DNA from: Alphaproteobacteria bacterium
GTDB taxonomy: Bacteria; Pseudomonadota; Alphaproteobacteria; Puniceispirillales; Puniceispirillaceae
Reading direction: 5' to 3'
DNA: 35,181 nucleotides
Assembly (NCBI GenBank): GCA_011525265.1
Contig: WTHV01000151.1
Span: forward strand, 1-35,181
Part shown: piece after piece, positions 17,978 through 28,512 of the stretch
Numbering within the stretch: the first letter of the stretch is position 1
Layout of the letters: every line of letters begins with the position of its first letter
Program-made: the position numbers and the translations under genes
The notes under the pieces: model-generated
What the model was told of the DNA's origin: nothing
Seen by the model: only the letters and a program-made list of their open reading frames with translations
The model's database searches: none

Positions 17978-19128
17978 TGGAACGCCCGCAAGCTAAGGGA
18001 TGGTGTCCTACGACATTGGTGCCTATGCAATCAGGCGATGGGTTGATTGTGCGCATAAAGCCTGCTTTTGGGCGTCTTACCTCTGACCAAGCAAAAGCAG
18101 TTGCTGATTTAGCACGCCTTTATGGCAATGGGTTTCTCGATATCACAAGCCGCGCCAATATACAGATAAGAGGCGTGGATGAGGCCGCGCTGCCCTCTCT
18201 TATCGCCGCGCTACAAGGTCATGATTTGGCAAGCACAGATGAGGCTCGTGATAGGTTGAACCTTATTCTTGCGCCTTTTACAGATGAGACGATGATAGGC
18301 TATCACTGCGCCAAACGTCTTTATGAGGCTACAGTCTCTTTGCCAGAATTACCTGCCAAATTTGGCTTTGCGATTGATACAGGCGAAAAGCGTATCATAG
18401 CTAATGCCTCAGCAGATATCAGGATAGAAACAGATCAAAGCGGCGCTCTTATCATTAGGTGTGATGGGTGCGATACAGGCTTTCAGACAAGCCTTGATAG
18501 GATGATAGGTGATATTCAAAAGGTTTTGGCGTGGTACCTTGCCCAAAAACAAGAGGGCGCACGATTGGCGCGCATGGCACAATACGCACATGCCCAAAAG
18601 GTGCCAAAAGACTTTCGTCTCATCACACCAAATGAAACGCAGGATGATGTGCGTGTAGGCGCTCGCAAAGATGCGGGCTATGATATTCTCGGTGTGCCCT
18701 TTGGCCAATGCCATGCCGATAGCTTGTCACAATTAGCGATGCACACAAAACAGATAGAGGTGACGGTGAACCGTTGCTTAGTGGTTGATACAGGCGCTGG
18801 TGCAAAGACTGATTTTATCACCAAGCCAGATGATGGCAGGCTTGCGGTGATAGCCTGCCCAGGTGCGCCTGCTTGTGCATCAGCGACAATGGCAACACGC
18901 AATTTAGCTGAAGAATTGGCAAGTAAGATTACGGCATCAGCGGGGCTTTCGTGCGATAAAACCTATCATATTTCTGGTTGTACCAAAGGGTGCGCCGCAC
19001 CGCGTGCAACTGATATTTGTATCATTGGTGATGGTGCGCATTATGCAATCATAGAAAATGGTTGCGCGTGGGAGCCGCCATCTATTACATCGCTATCAAG
19101 TGATGATGTGTTAAAGACAGTAAAATAA
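17977..19128 (+). CDS. cobG: Precorrin-3B synthase (CobG), nitrite/sulfite-reductase-like
   Basis: GDGLIVRIKPAFGRLTSDQAKAVADLARLYGNGFLDITSRANIQIRG; Fe-S/siroheme-type C-terminal region CPGAPACASA and ISGCTKGCAAP. Confidence 0.93.
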   Translation: MERPQAKGWCPTTLVPMQSGDGLIVRIKPAFGRLTSDQAKAVADLARLYGNGFLDITSRANIQIRGVDEAALPSLIAALQGHDLASTDEARDRLNLILAPFTDETMIGYHCAKRLYEATVSLPELPAKFGFAIDTGEKRIIANASADIRIETDQSGALIIRCDGCDTGFQTSLDRMIGDIQKVLAWYLAQKQEGARLARMAQYAHAQKVPKDFRLITPNETQDDVRVGARKDAGYDILGVPFGQCHADSLSQLAMHTKQIEVTVNRCLVVDTGAGAKTDFITKPDDGRLAVIACPGAPACASATMATRNLAEELASKITASAGLSCDKTYHISGCTKGCAAPRATDICIIGDGAHYAIIENGCAWEPPSITSLSSDDVLKTVK

Positions 19129-19147
19129 AAGTAAGGGCGAGCGCGTA

Positions 19148-19777
19148 ATGCCACATATCTATGAAAAAAATGGGGCGGCCATTTATAGGGATTCTTTTGC
19201 GACAATCCGTGCTGAGGCACAATTAGCAGATTTTACGCCTGAAGAAGAAATTGTTGTTGTGCGCATGATCCATGCCGCTGGTCTCGTTGAATTAGCGCCA
19301 CACGTCAAATTCACACCCACATTTGCCATTGATGCCAGAGCAGCCCTAGAGGCAGGCGCGCCTATCTTATGTGATGCCAGAATGGTAAGCGAAGGCATCA
19401 CAAGAACAAGATTGCCTGCCAATAATGAGATTATCTGCACCCTTCATGACCCGAATGTGCGCCAGATGGCTAAAGAAGCAGGCAATACCAGATCAGCTGT
19501 GGCATTGGAATTATGGCGCCCACATCTTGAAGGGGCTGTTGTGGCAATTGGCAATGCGCCAACCGCGTTATTTCATCTTTTGAATATGCTTGAAGACCCT
19601 TCATGCCCACGCCCTGCGGCTATTATTGGCTGTCCTGTTGGTTTTATCGGCGCAAGAGAGAGTAAAGATGCGCTGATGGCAGCGCCGCCTGTGCCAAGCT
19701 GTATTGTCGAAGGTCGCCTTGGCGGCAGTGCGATTACAGTTGCAGCTGTGAATGCCCTTGCAAGCCGGATTGAGTAG
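19148..19777 (+). CDS. cobH: Precorrin-8X methylmutase (CobH)
   Basis: VRMIHAAGLVELA, AGAPILCDARMVSEGI, AIGNAPTALFHLL, IIGCPVGFIGARESKDAL. Confidence 0.96.
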   Translation: MPHIYEKNGAAIYRDSFATIRAEAQLADFTPEEEIVVVRMIHAAGLVELAPHVKFTPTFAIDARAALEAGAPILCDARMVSEGITRTRLPANNEIICTLHDPNVRQMAKEAGNTRSAVALELWRPHLEGAVVAIGNAPTALFHLLNMLEDPSCPRPAAIIGCPVGFIGARESKDALMAAPPVPSCIVEGRLGGSAITVAAVNALASRIE

Positions 19778-19783
19778 AGGCTG

Positions 19784-20515
19784 ATGACAGGTTTTGGAAC
19801 AATATATGGCGTTGGTTTAGGGCCAGGTCAGCTTGATTTGATGAGTGTGCGTGCTGACCGGCTTGTGCGTGGTGCAAAACATATCGCTTTTTTCCGAAAA
19901 GCAGGGCGCGCTGGTCATGCGCGTACATTGGCAGGGCCTCTATTGGCTGAGGGCGTGATTGAATTTGCGATGGAATATCCTGTGACAACAGAAATTCCGT
20001 TGAGTGATCCACGCTATAATCAGCAATTATCAGAATTTTATGAGGCCTGCTGTGCGCATATTATGGCAATCGCACAAGATGGTGAAGATGTGATTGTGCT
20101 ATGTGAGGGCGACCCGTTTTTCTATGGCTCATTCATGCATATTTATAATCGTGTGAAAGATCACTGTCCTGTTGAGGTGGTGCCTGCCATTACAGGGATG
20201 TCTGCGGCTTGGACTGCGACAGGGGCGCCAATTACATGGGGCGATGATGTACTAAGCGTGTTAATGGGCACGCTTGATAGGCAGACATTGGAAACACAAT
20301 TGGCACAGACCAATGCCGCTGTGATTATGAAAATCGGGCAAAATTTGCCAAAGGTGCGGCAAGCGCTTCAAGATTCTGGTCATTATGAGTCTGCTTATAT
20401 TGTGGAATATGCCGCAATGGAAAATCAAAGCGTGGCATTGCTATCTGATTATGACCAAGAACGGGCGCCTTATTTCTCGATTATCATTGTTCATGGGCAA
20501 GGGAGACGGCCATGA
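19784..20515 (+). CDS. cobI: Precorrin-2 C20-methyltransferase (CobI)
   Basis: GTIYGVGLGPGQLDLMSVRADRL, VIVLCEGDPFFYGSFMHIYNRV, VVPAITGMSAA. Confidence 0.95.
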   Translation: MTGFGTIYGVGLGPGQLDLMSVRADRLVRGAKHIAFFRKAGRAGHARTLAGPLLAEGVIEFAMEYPVTTEIPLSDPRYNQQLSEFYEACCAHIMAIAQDGEDVIVLCEGDPFFYGSFMHIYNRVKDHCPVEVVPAITGMSAAWTATGAPITWGDDVLSVLMGTLDRQTLETQLAQTNAAVIMKIGQNLPKVRQALQDSGHYESAYIVEYAAMENQSVALLSDYDQERAPYFSIIIVHGQGRRP

Positions 20516-21276
20516 CTGGGCGCATAATGGTTGTAGGGCTTGGCCCCGGGCATGAGGGGCATATCACCCCACTTGTCAGTGAAGCGGTAGCGCGTGCCAC
20601 AGATGTGATTGGCTATATCCCGTATGTTGAGCGTATTGCCCCGCGTCAGGCACTGACGCTTCACCCAACTGATAATCGTGTTGAGGCAGAGCGTGCCCAA
20701 CATGCGCTAGAGCTGGCAGAAAAGGGGCGCCAAGTGCTTATCGTCTCATCTGGCGATCCAGGTGTGTTTGCTATGGCATCAGCCTTGTTTGAAGTCTTTG
20801 AGCGTGATAGCGCAAGATGGCAGGATATCGCGATTGAAATCTTACCGGGCATTACCGCCATGCTCGCCGCCGCATCAAGAGCAGGCGCGCCGCTTGGGCA
20901 TGATTTTTGCGTCATTAACCTCAGCAATAATCTAAAGCCATGGGCGATTATTGAAAAAAGAGTGCGTTGTGCGATTGAAGCTGATTTGGCAATGGCATTC
21001 TATAATCCGCGCTCTAAATCACGGCCGGCTGAGTTTGAAAAAACACTGACCTTATTAAAGACGCATTGCCAAGATGATAGGCCAATACTCTTTGCCAGAG
21101 CTGTTTCAACAGCTGATGAGGTCATTCGCGTTGTGCCTTTGTCGCAAACAACCCCTGATATGGCAGATATGAAGACAGTGGTCATTGTTGGCTCATCCCA
21201 AACGCGCGTCGTGTTGCAAGGTGATAAGCAATGGGTTTATACGCCGCGCTCTTATCCGTTTGATAACAGCCATTGA
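20512..21276 (+). CDS. cobJ: Precorrin-3B C17-methyltransferase (CobJ)
   Basis: VVGLGPGHEGHITPLVSEAVARATDVIGYIPYVER, VSSGDPGVFAMA, AMAFYNPRSKSRP. Confidence 0.96.
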   Translation: MTGRIMVVGLGPGHEGHITPLVSEAVARATDVIGYIPYVERIAPRQALTLHPTDNRVEAERAQHALELAEKGRQVLIVSSGDPGVFAMASALFEVFERDSARWQDIAIEILPGITAMLAAASRAGAPLGHDFCVINLSNNLKPWAIIEKRVRCAIEADLAMAFYNPRSKSRPAEFEKTLTLLKTHCQDDRPILFARAVSTADEVIRVVPLSQTTPDMADMKTVVIVGSSQTRVVLQGDKQWVYTPRSYPFDNSH

Positions 21277-21992
21277 TGAACAGCCTCAGATGAGGCGACC
21301 TCATCTCTTCCTGTGATGGCAGGGCGTGTAATCATGATGACCTCTATGCCAAGCGCTCTGGCGGCCGCGATTTTTGCATAAGCACCTTTGCCGCCTGCAT
21401 TTTTTGCCACAACCATATCAATCTTGTGATGGCGCATAAGGGCTATGTCATTTTCGGCTGTAAATGGCCCGCGCGATACTTCGATCACCTTATCAGGAAA
21501 CGCAGGCTCCACCGCAGGCGCATCAACAAGGCGCAGAAGATAAAAATGTTCTGGTTTGTGATAAAATTGGTCTAAATGCATGCGACCAATGGCAAGCATG
21601 ATACGCTTATTTTTTTCCGGCAGGGCATCAGCGGCAGCGGCTATATTTGGGACATTATGCCATTTATCATTTTCTTGTGCCTGCCATGCGGGGCGGGTGA
21701 GTGCGACAAGCGGAATATTGGCCTGCTCGCAGGCGGCAATTGCATTATGGCTCATCTGAGAGGCAAAAGGATGAGTAGCATCAACCACATGGGTAATATT
21801 CGCTGATTTCAAATAGGCCACAAGACCCGCAATACCGCCAAAGCCACCAATTCGTTTCTCGATAGGCTGGGGGCGCACTCTCTCAACGCGCCCTGCATAA
21901 GAAATAGTAGCTTTCACATCAGTTTTTGAGATATACTCCGCCAACGCAGATGCTTCTGTTGTACCACCTAGGATTAGGAGATTGTGCGGCAT
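21252..21992 (-). CDS. cobK: Precorrin-6A reductase (CobK)
   Basis: MPHNLLILGGTTEASALAEYI, DATHPFASQMSHNA, VAKNAGGKGAYAKIAAARALGIEVIMI. Likely start ATG at 21992; tracked ORF extends to 22019. Confidence 0.94.
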   Translation of the reverse strand: MPHNLLILGGTTEASALAEYISKTDVKATISYAGRVERVRPQPIEKRIGGFGGIAGLVAYLKSANITHVVDATHPFASQMSHNAIAACEQANIPLVALTRPAWQAQENDKWHNVPNIAAAADALPEKNKRIMLAIGRMHLDQFYHKPEHFYLLRLVDAPAVEPAFPDKVIEVSRGPFTAENDIALMRHHKIDMVVAKNAGGKGAYAKIAAARALGIEVIMITRPAITGRDEVASSEAVHQWLLSNG

Positions 21993-23190
21993 GAAAAGTG
22001 ACCCTTGGTTAATCATCATTGGTATGGATGGCGGTGGCTATGACCGCCTGTCAGCTGATGCACAACATCATATCCAAACAGCCAAATTTATTATAGGGCC
22101 AAAACGTCACTTGTCTATGTTGCCACCTGTTGGTGCCGTGACACAAGACTGGCCTGTGCCTTTTGTAGACGGGGTTGCCCTTTTGCTTGAAAAGCGGGGC
22201 ACACCGTCTGTTATGCTTGTGTCTGGTGATCCGTTTTGGTTTGGCGGCGGCACTTCAGTAACGGCGCATCTTCAGGGTGATGAGTGGCGCGCGCTTGCGG
22301 GACATAGCTGTTTTTCACTTGCCGCCTCTGAGATGGGATGGCCGCTTGAGCATGTGATGTGCCTTGGCTTGCATGCCGCGCCCCTATCTCGGATTCGTCC
22401 TCATTTGGCGCGCAGGCAAAAGATTATGGCGACCATGCGTGATGGTGCAGCGGTGCAGGATTTGATGCGCTATCTTGTCGAAACAGGTTTTGGCGAAACA
22501 CAAGTTACCTGCCTTGAATCATTAGGTGATAAGGCGCAGAAAACCATCTCAGGCCAAGCACAAAATTTAACAGATGCCAGCCTATCGCACCCCGTGATGG
22601 TGGCATTATTAATCGACGGTGAGGGGCGTGTTATGCCGCGCACTGCTGGTCTGTCTGATGACTGGTTTGACCATGATGGGCAAATCACAAAATCACCGAT
22701 TAGGGCTTTGACATTAAGCGCGCTTGCGCCAAAAGCGGGGGAGTATTTGTGGGATTTGGGGTCAGGCTCAGGTTCGATTGCGATTGAATGGCTGTTATCT
22801 GGTGCGTCACAGCGTGCGACAGCGGTTGAAAAACACGCCGATCGTGCCAAGAGGATTGAGCGCAATGCCATGGCTCTTGGTGTTGACCATCTTGACGTGG
22901 TGCATAGTGATATCAGTGCGGCGATTCATCAGCTACCTGTGCCTGATTGTATTTTTGTTGGCGGCGGCCTGAGAGAGGCGTTGCTCACAGAGCTATGGGA
23001 CCTTATGCCAAAAGGGGCAAGGCTTGTGGCCAATGGTGTGACGATTGAAACAGATCAGTTGTTAACAAAAGCCTATGGCACGTTGGGGGGACATTTAATG
23101 CGCCTTGAGAGTGCCTCTTTGCAACCAATTGGCACAATGAACGGGTGGAAGGCGGCCTACCCGATAACGCAATGGTCTGTCACAAAGTGA
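21991..23190 (+). CDS. cobL: Precorrin-6B C5,15-methyltransferase, decarboxylating (CobL, fused CbiE+CbiT)
   Basis: SGDPFWFGGGTSV, SLAASEMGWPLEHV (CbiE half) and LWDLGSGSGSIAIEWLL (CbiT half); AGGAG upstream of ATG 21991. Confidence 0.95.
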   Translation: MKSDPWLIIIGMDGGGYDRLSADAQHHIQTAKFIIGPKRHLSMLPPVGAVTQDWPVPFVDGVALLLEKRGTPSVMLVSGDPFWFGGGTSVTAHLQGDEWRALAGHSCFSLAASEMGWPLEHVMCLGLHAAPLSRIRPHLARRQKIMATMRDGAAVQDLMRYLVETGFGETQVTCLESLGDKAQKTISGQAQNLTDASLSHPVMVALLIDGEGRVMPRTAGLSDDWFDHDGQITKSPIRALTLSALAPKAGEYLWDLGSGSGSIAIEWLLSGASQRATAVEKHADRAKRIERNAMALGVDHLDVVHSDISAAIHQLPVPDCIFVGGGLREALLTELWDLMPKGARLVANGVTIETDQLLTKAYGTLGGHLMRLESASLQPIGTMNGWKAAYPITQWSVTK

Positions 23191-23567
23191 TGGGTGGGGC
23201 GATCATCATTGGGTTTGGGTTTCGGCAATCTGCCACGCTGACAAGTTTCGAAGATGCTTTTTCCCAGATGGAGATGACCGCCTCTTGCGCAGGCATAGCT
23301 GTGCCAGATGATAAGATAGATCATCCGCATCTATTGGCTTTTGCTGAAAAAAAGGGGCTTAGGATTTTTGGTGTTTCCCAAGCAGTAATTGCCGTGATGA
23401 AGACACCAACCCAATCTCATATCATTAAACAAAAAAGACAGGTTGGAAGTGTTGCTGAGGCGGTGGCACTTGCTTTATTAAAGAAGCCAGCACGTATTGT
23501 GAGGACAAGGTGCATCTCACAAGATAGAAAAGCGGTATGTGCCGTTGCTGAAGGAGTGTTATTATGA
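23190..23567 (+). CDS. cobE: CobE / CbiG C-terminal-like cobalamin biosynthesis protein
   Basis: [17 protein letters not shown]...; position between cobL and cobM; ATG at 23190 overlaps the cobL TGA. Confidence 0.85.
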   Translation: MGGAIIIGFGFRQSATLTSFEDAFSQMEMTASCAGIAVPDDKIDHPHLLAFAEKKGLRIFGVSQAVIAVMKTPTQSHIIKQKRQVGSVAEAVALALLKKPARIVRTRCISQDRKAVCAVAEGVLL

Positions 23568-24358
23568 CAGTGCATTTTGTAGGGGCCGGACCTGGTGCGC
23601 CTGATTTGCTGACAATCCGTGGTAGAGATATTATTGCCAAATGTCCCGTCTGTTTATATGCGGGCTCGCTTGTGCCAGAGGAACTGCTTGGCTATTGCCC
23701 TGATGGCGCAAAAATCATCAATTCAGCCCTTTTGGATCTTGATGCGATTATTGATGAATGTGTTGCAGCGACCAATGCTGGTCAAGATGTGGTGCGCTTG
23801 CATTCAGGTGATTTATCCATCTGGTCTGCGATGGGTGAGCAGATAAGACGCCTTCGTGAGGCTGGTGTGCCTGTGTCTGTCACACCCGGAGTGCCAAGTT
23901 TTGCGGCCGCGGCGGCGGCGTTACAGTCTGAGCTGACACTGCCGGGGTTGGCGCAATCTGTGGTTCTGACAAGAACACCCGGGCGAGCCTCTGCTATGCC
24001 AGAGGGTGAGAGCCTTGATAATTTTGCCAAGACAGGGGCAACGCTTGCCATTCATCTTTCAATTCATAATCTGAGCTATGTCACAGACAGCCTTATTCCC
24101 CATTATGGCGCGGCCTGCCCTGCGGCCATTGTCTATCGTGCAAGCTGGCCTGATCAAAAGATTTTGAAGGGCACCTTATCTGATATCCATGAGGGTTTGA
24201 CCAAAGAGATTGAACGCACAGCCCTGATATTGGTAGGCCCTGCCCTTGGCGGGGATGGGTTTGATGAAAGCTGTCTTTATGCCACCTATTATGATCGCAG
24301 GTTTAGACCGCAATCAGCACGTGATGAGATTAAAACACCTGAAGGGACAGACAAATGA
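23564..24358 (+). CDS. cobM: Precorrin-4 C11-methyltransferase (CobM)
   Basis: [47 protein letters not shown]. Confidence 0.95.
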   Translation: MTVHFVGAGPGAPDLLTIRGRDIIAKCPVCLYAGSLVPEELLGYCPDGAKIINSALLDLDAIIDECVAATNAGQDVVRLHSGDLSIWSAMGEQIRRLREAGVPVSVTPGVPSFAAAAAALQSELTLPGLAQSVVLTRTPGRASAMPEGESLDNFAKTGATLAIHLSIHNLSYVTDSLIPHYGAACPAAIVYRASWPDQKILKGTLSDIHEGLTKEIERTALILVGPALGGDGFDESCLYATYYDRRFRPQSARDEIKTPEGTDK

Positions 24359-25668
24359 GTTTGCCAAGAGGGGTCTTAATTTCAGCGCCTAATTCTGGTG
24401 CAGGCAAAACAACGGTGATGCTTGGCTTATTGCGTGCGCTTCGCGATAGGGGCATGCAGGTGCAACCCTTTAAAAGTGGCCCTGATTATATTGACCCTGC
24501 CTTTCACCTCGCAGCCGCAGGTCGTCCCTCTTATAATCTTGATAGCTGGTCTATGTCTGAGGGGTTGATGGATGCGATTGCTGGCAAGGCTGAAGGGGCA
24601 GATATCATCTTGGCAGAAGGCTCAATGGGTTTGTTTGATGGCGTGGCTGGCCCGGGGGCATTTGGTCATGGCTCAACGGCTGAGACAGCTTTGCATTTTC
24701 ACTGGCCTGTCATTATGGTGCTAGATGTTGGCGGACAAGCCCAATCAGCTGCTGCCACTGCGCTTGGCTTTAAGACCTACTTTAAAGATTTGCCTTTTGC
24801 AGGCGTGATTTTAAATCGTGTGGCAAGCCCGCGTCATGAAAGATTAACACGTCTTGGTATGGAAAAAGCAGGCATTGAGGTGCTTGGTGTCTTGCCACGT
24901 CGCCGTGACCTTGCCTTGCCAGAACGTCACCTCGGTCTTATTCAGGCGGTGGAGCATCCTGATCTTGATAAGGCCATTGCTGGCTATGCGGAATTTCTGG
25001 CAGATAATGTTGATTTGGATAAAATCATTGCCGTTGCCCAGTCAGGGCATAAAGACAATGAGGGCGTCCTCCCACTTGCCCATCCGCCGGGACAGCGTAT
25101 TGCGCTTGCACGTGATGAGGCGTTTTCCTTTACCTATCCCCATTTGCTCAGCCATTGGCAAGATAGCGGGGCAGAGCTGTGTTTTTTCTCGCCGCTCGCT
25201 GATGAAATGCCAGATAAAGAGGCTGATGTGATTTGGTTGCCCGGCGGTTATCCAGAGCTTCATGCCGGGAAATTGGCAAATGCGCATAAGTGCTTTAACG
25301 CCATCCGCACCCATGCCAAAACACGCCCTGTTCATGGGGAATGTGGGGGCTATATGGCACTTGGTGAGGCGCTGATTGATAAAGAAGGTGTCTCTCATCC
25401 TATGCTGGGGCTTCTTGGGCTTGTGACAAGTTATGAGAAGCGTAAATTCCACCTTGGCTATCGCATGGCGACCTCTATCGCAAAGACATCCTTATTTGAT
25501 GAGGGGTCTGTATGGCGTGGTCATGAGTTCCATTATAGCCAAATTCTGACACAGCCAGATGAGGCTTTATTTTCAGTTGTCGATGCCACAGGTGATACGG
25601 TAAAAGAAACAGGCTCTGTTCGTGGTCATGTTACCGGAACATTCTTCCATATGATTGCAAAGGGATAA
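24355..25668 (+). CDS. cobB: Hydrogenobyrinic acid a,c-diamide synthase (CobB)
   Basis: [54 protein letters not shown]. Confidence 0.95.
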   Translation: MSLPRGVLISAPNSGAGKTTVMLGLLRALRDRGMQVQPFKSGPDYIDPAFHLAAAGRPSYNLDSWSMSEGLMDAIAGKAEGADIILAEGSMGLFDGVAGPGAFGHGSTAETALHFHWPVIMVLDVGGQAQSAAATALGFKTYFKDLPFAGVILNRVASPRHERLTRLGMEKAGIEVLGVLPRRRDLALPERHLGLIQAVEHPDLDKAIAGYAEFLADNVDLDKIIAVAQSGHKDNEGVLPLAHPPGQRIALARDEAFSFTYPHLLSHWQDSGAELCFFSPLADEMPDKEADVIWLPGGYPELHAGKLANAHKCFNAIRTHAKTRPVHGECGGYMALGEALIDKEGVSHPMLGLLGLVTSYEKRKFHLGYRMATSIAKTSLFDEGSVWRGHEFHYSQILTQPDEALFSVVDATGDTVKETGSVRGHVTGTFFHMIAKG

Positions 25669-26408
25669 TGATGGCTGGTTTCGTTAGTTTTGTCAGCTCA
25701 GGGCCCGGTGACCCAGAATTATTGACCGTCAAGGCGGTTGAACGCCTGAAATCAGCCGATGCGATTTTATTTGATGATCTCTCATCAGGCCCGATTTTGA
25801 AATATGCTAAACGTGATGCTGATTTGGTTGGTGTTGGAAAGCGCGCTAATCGCCCGTCTCCAAAACAAGATGCTGTCAGCCAATTGTTGTTAGAACACGC
25901 CCAAAATGGCGGTCATATTGTCAGGTTGAAATCTGGTGATAGCGGTCTGTTTGGACGCTTGGAAGAAGAGCTAACAGTTTTGCGGAACGCCGGTATTCGG
26001 TATGAGATTATCCCCGGTGTGTCATCTGCGTTTGCGGCAGCTGCGGCGGCAGGTATTCCGCTGACAAGACGCCTTAATGCGCGCCGTATCCAATTTGTCA
26101 CAGGTCATGATGTGACAGGCGAATTGCCTGAGAATTTGAATCTTGCCGCCTTGGCTGATCCCATGGCAACCACGGTGGTTTTCATGGGCAAACGCACATT
26201 TGGCAAGATGCAGAAAATGCTGCAAGATTATGGCCTGCCAGCTGATACACCTGCTTTATTAGCAGAAGCGGTTGCCACATCTGAGCAGAAATTAACGCGT
26301 ACAACTATGGGTGAGCTTGCTGCCCACTTAGCACAAGAGACCTCGCCAAATCCCGCTCTAATTCTTTATGGGCCATTGGCAGACATGGATGAGGGTGATG
26401 ATGATTGA
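25668..26408 (+). CDS. cobA: Uroporphyrinogen-III C-methyltransferase (CobA/SUMT)
   Basis: SSGPGDPELLTVKAVERLKSADAILFDDL, VRLKSGDSGLFGR, IIPGVSSAFAAAAAAGIPLTRR. Confidence 0.94.
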   Translation: MMAGFVSFVSSGPGDPELLTVKAVERLKSADAILFDDLSSGPILKYAKRDADLVGVGKRANRPSPKQDAVSQLLLEHAQNGGHIVRLKSGDSGLFGRLEEELTVLRNAGIRYEIIPGVSSAFAAAAAAGIPLTRRLNARRIQFVTGHDVTGELPENLNLAALADPMATTVVFMGKRTFGKMQKMLQDYGLPADTPALLAEAVATSEQKLTRTTMGELAAHLAQETSPNPALILYGPLADMDEGDDD

Positions 26409-27171
26409 GCTCTGTCTTGTTGGCATTGGCACAGGCAATCCTGATCATGTCACCATGCAGGCTATTTCGGCATTACGGTCTGTTGATATCATCATTGTGC
26501 CACGCAAAGGTGATAAGAAAAGCGACTTAGCTGATTTGCGTCATCAGATTTGTGAGACATTGCTTGGCGATGACAGCCCGCCTTTGTTTGAATTTGATTT
26601 GCCTGTGCGCGATGATAAGAAGGCCTATTTTTCAGCTGTGGATGACTGGCATGATGCCATTGCCGCTGTCTGGCAAGAGGCGATAGATACCGCGGCGGAT
26701 AATTTGCAAAAACCCGTATCATCAGTTGGGCTTCTCATCTGGGGTGACCCGTCCTTATATGATAGCTCTTTGCGCATTGCCTCGCGCCTGTCGCCTGAGC
26801 CGAACATCACGATGATACCAGGGATTACATCAGTGCAAGCTTTGACCGCAGGCCATAAGATACCAGTGAATGAAATTGGCAAACCCTTTATGGTTACCAC
26901 TGGTCGGCAATTGCGTGATAGCGGCTTTCCAGATGATGCTGATACCATCATTGTGATGCTTGATGGGCATTGTGCGTTTCAAACGCTTGATAGGAAGGCC
27001 TATCATATTTGGTGGGGCGCCTATCTTGGGATGGAGAATGAAATCCTGATAGAGGGCGCTTTGCATGAGGTTTGTGATAAGATTATCGAAACACGCCAAT
27101 TAGCACGTACAGCGCATGGGTGGTTGATGGATTGTTATATGCTGCGGCGGCTTGGCAAAAAAGAGGAATAA
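26401..27171 (+). CDS. cobF: Precorrin-6A synthase, deacetylating (CobF)
   Basis: ELCLVGIGTGNPDHVTMQAISALRSVDIIIVPRKGDKKSDLADLRHQIC, LLIWGDPSLYDS. Start is ATG 26398 or 26401; tracked start 26368 probably too early. Confidence 0.94.
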   Translation: MIELCLVGIGTGNPDHVTMQAISALRSVDIIIVPRKGDKKSDLADLRHQICETLLGDDSPPLFEFDLPVRDDKKAYFSAVDDWHDAIAAVWQEAIDTAADNLQKPVSSVGLLIWGDPSLYDSSLRIASRLSPEPNITMIPGITSVQALTAGHKIPVNEIGKPFMVTTGRQLRDSGFPDDADTIIVMLDGHCAFQTLDRKAYHIWWGAYLGMENEILIEGALHEVCDKIIETRQLARTAHGWLMDCYMLRRLGKKEE

Positions 27172-27175
27172 AATA

Positions 27176-28045
27176 ATGAGCGCAGGGCGTATATTTATTT
27201 TTGGGCTTGGCTATGTCGGACAACATCTAGGCCACGCGCTTGCCGCGCAAGGCTGGCATATTACGGGCACAACAAGGCGGCCTGAGTTACTGCGCAGTCA
27301 GCTGCCATCTGATTGGGATATTCTGGCATTTCAAGATGATGCGCCAATGGCCGATTTATCAGACCATCTTGCTAAGGCCACCCATCTTATCACCACAATC
27401 TCAGCGATTGGCGGCTATGATCCTGTGATGCGCCATCATGCAAAAGAGCTTGCCGCATTTGATGGCTGGGCAGGCTATGTGTCCGCCACATCTGTTTATC
27501 CCGATCAAAAAGACGGGTTTGTTGATGAAAGCGTACCAGCGGCCCCTGCTACCAAAAGAGGGCAGGCCCGCCTTGAGGCAGAAAATTTATGGCTAGAGGT
27601 CTGCAAGGCAGAGATTTTGCGTGTTGCAGGTATTTATGGCCCACAGCGCAATGCCATTCGCGCGCTCTTGGATGGCAAAGCGCGCATTATCGAAAAAGAT
27701 GGGCAATTGTCAAATCGCATTCACCAAAGTGATATTACGTCAATTATATTGGCCGCGATGGCAAAACCGCGTGCGGGGCGCATCATTAATTTATGTGATG
27801 ATGAGCCAGCGGCACAAGGTGATGTGGTACGTTTTGCGGCTAAGCTTCTTGATGTTGAGCCGCCAACGCCTGTGGCCTTTGAGGATGCTGACCTGACGCC
27901 AATGGCACGGTCATTTTACGTCTCAAAGCGTAAATTGAAATCATCACTTGTCGGGCCCGAATTAGGGGTGAATTTGCGCTATCCTACCTATCGCGAAGGC
28001 TTGAGGGCTTTGTTGGAATTTGAAGTGGCAAAGGGCAAATCGTGA
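27176..28045 (+). CDS. NAD-dependent epimerase/SDR-family protein (YeeZ-like)
   Basis: N-terminal Rossmann motif IFGLGYVGQHLGHALAAQGWHITGTTR, GYVSATSVYPD, LRVAGIYGP. Confidence 0.8.
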   Translation: MSAGRIFIFGLGYVGQHLGHALAAQGWHITGTTRRPELLRSQLPSDWDILAFQDDAPMADLSDHLAKATHLITTISAIGGYDPVMRHHAKELAAFDGWAGYVSATSVYPDQKDGFVDESVPAAPATKRGQARLEAENLWLEVCKAEILRVAGIYGPQRNAIRALLDGKARIIEKDGQLSNRIHQSDITSIILAAMAKPRAGRIINLCDDEPAAQGDVVRFAAKLLDVEPPTPVAFEDADLTPMARSFYVSKRKLKSSLVGPELGVNLRYPTYREGLRALLEFEVAKGKS

Positions 28046-28074
28046 TAGCAGACATAGCAGCTAGAGGCATTGGC

Positions 28075-28512
28075 TTACTTATCTGTCCCGGGGTCTAATA
28101 AGGCTAGCAGGTCTAGCAAGGTTTCATATTTGTCCTGCCCAAGACGCGTTTTAAAGTCAGCAACAATTTGTGCTGTTTGTGCCGCGCGGTCATCAATGAT
28201 CTTTTGACCGGTGCGCGTGATTTCAATAATTTGGCGCCGCCTATCTGTCGTATCTCGCGTTTGTGTTACGAGCCCCTTTGTGCGCAAGGTTGAGGCAATG
28301 CGGGTGAGGCTTGGAAAAAGCAAGCTGGACCTATCAGCAAGTGTCTTTGTATCCATCGGGCCATAGTCTGCTAAAACACGCAAAACACGCCATTGCTGTT
28401 CTGTGATGCCAGTCTGTGAGAGCATATCGCGAATAGGCCCCATCACACCCTCGCGCGCACGGATAAGCGCAATAGGCAATGATCGTGATGTTGGCGGCAA
28501 TATGTTTGTCAT
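28075..28512 (-). CDS. hpaR: MarR-family repressor of homoprotocatechuate degradation (HpaR-like)
   Basis: PIALIRAREGVMGPIRDMLSQTGITEQQWRVLRVLADYGPMDTKTLADRSSLLFPSLTRI; divergent from the hpa operon. Confidence 0.88.
   Translation of the reverse strand: MTNILPPTSRSLPIALIRAREGVMGPIRDMLSQTGITEQQWRVLRVLADYGPMDTKTLADRSSLLFPSLTRIASTLRTKGLVTQTRDTTDRRRQIIEITRTGQKIIDDRAAQTAQIVADFKTRLGQDKYETLLDLLALLDPGTDK

Noticed and set aside
28046-28074. Terminator between the epimerase gene and hpaR
   Set aside because: No convincing hairpin plus T-tract in the 29-bp convergent spacer.
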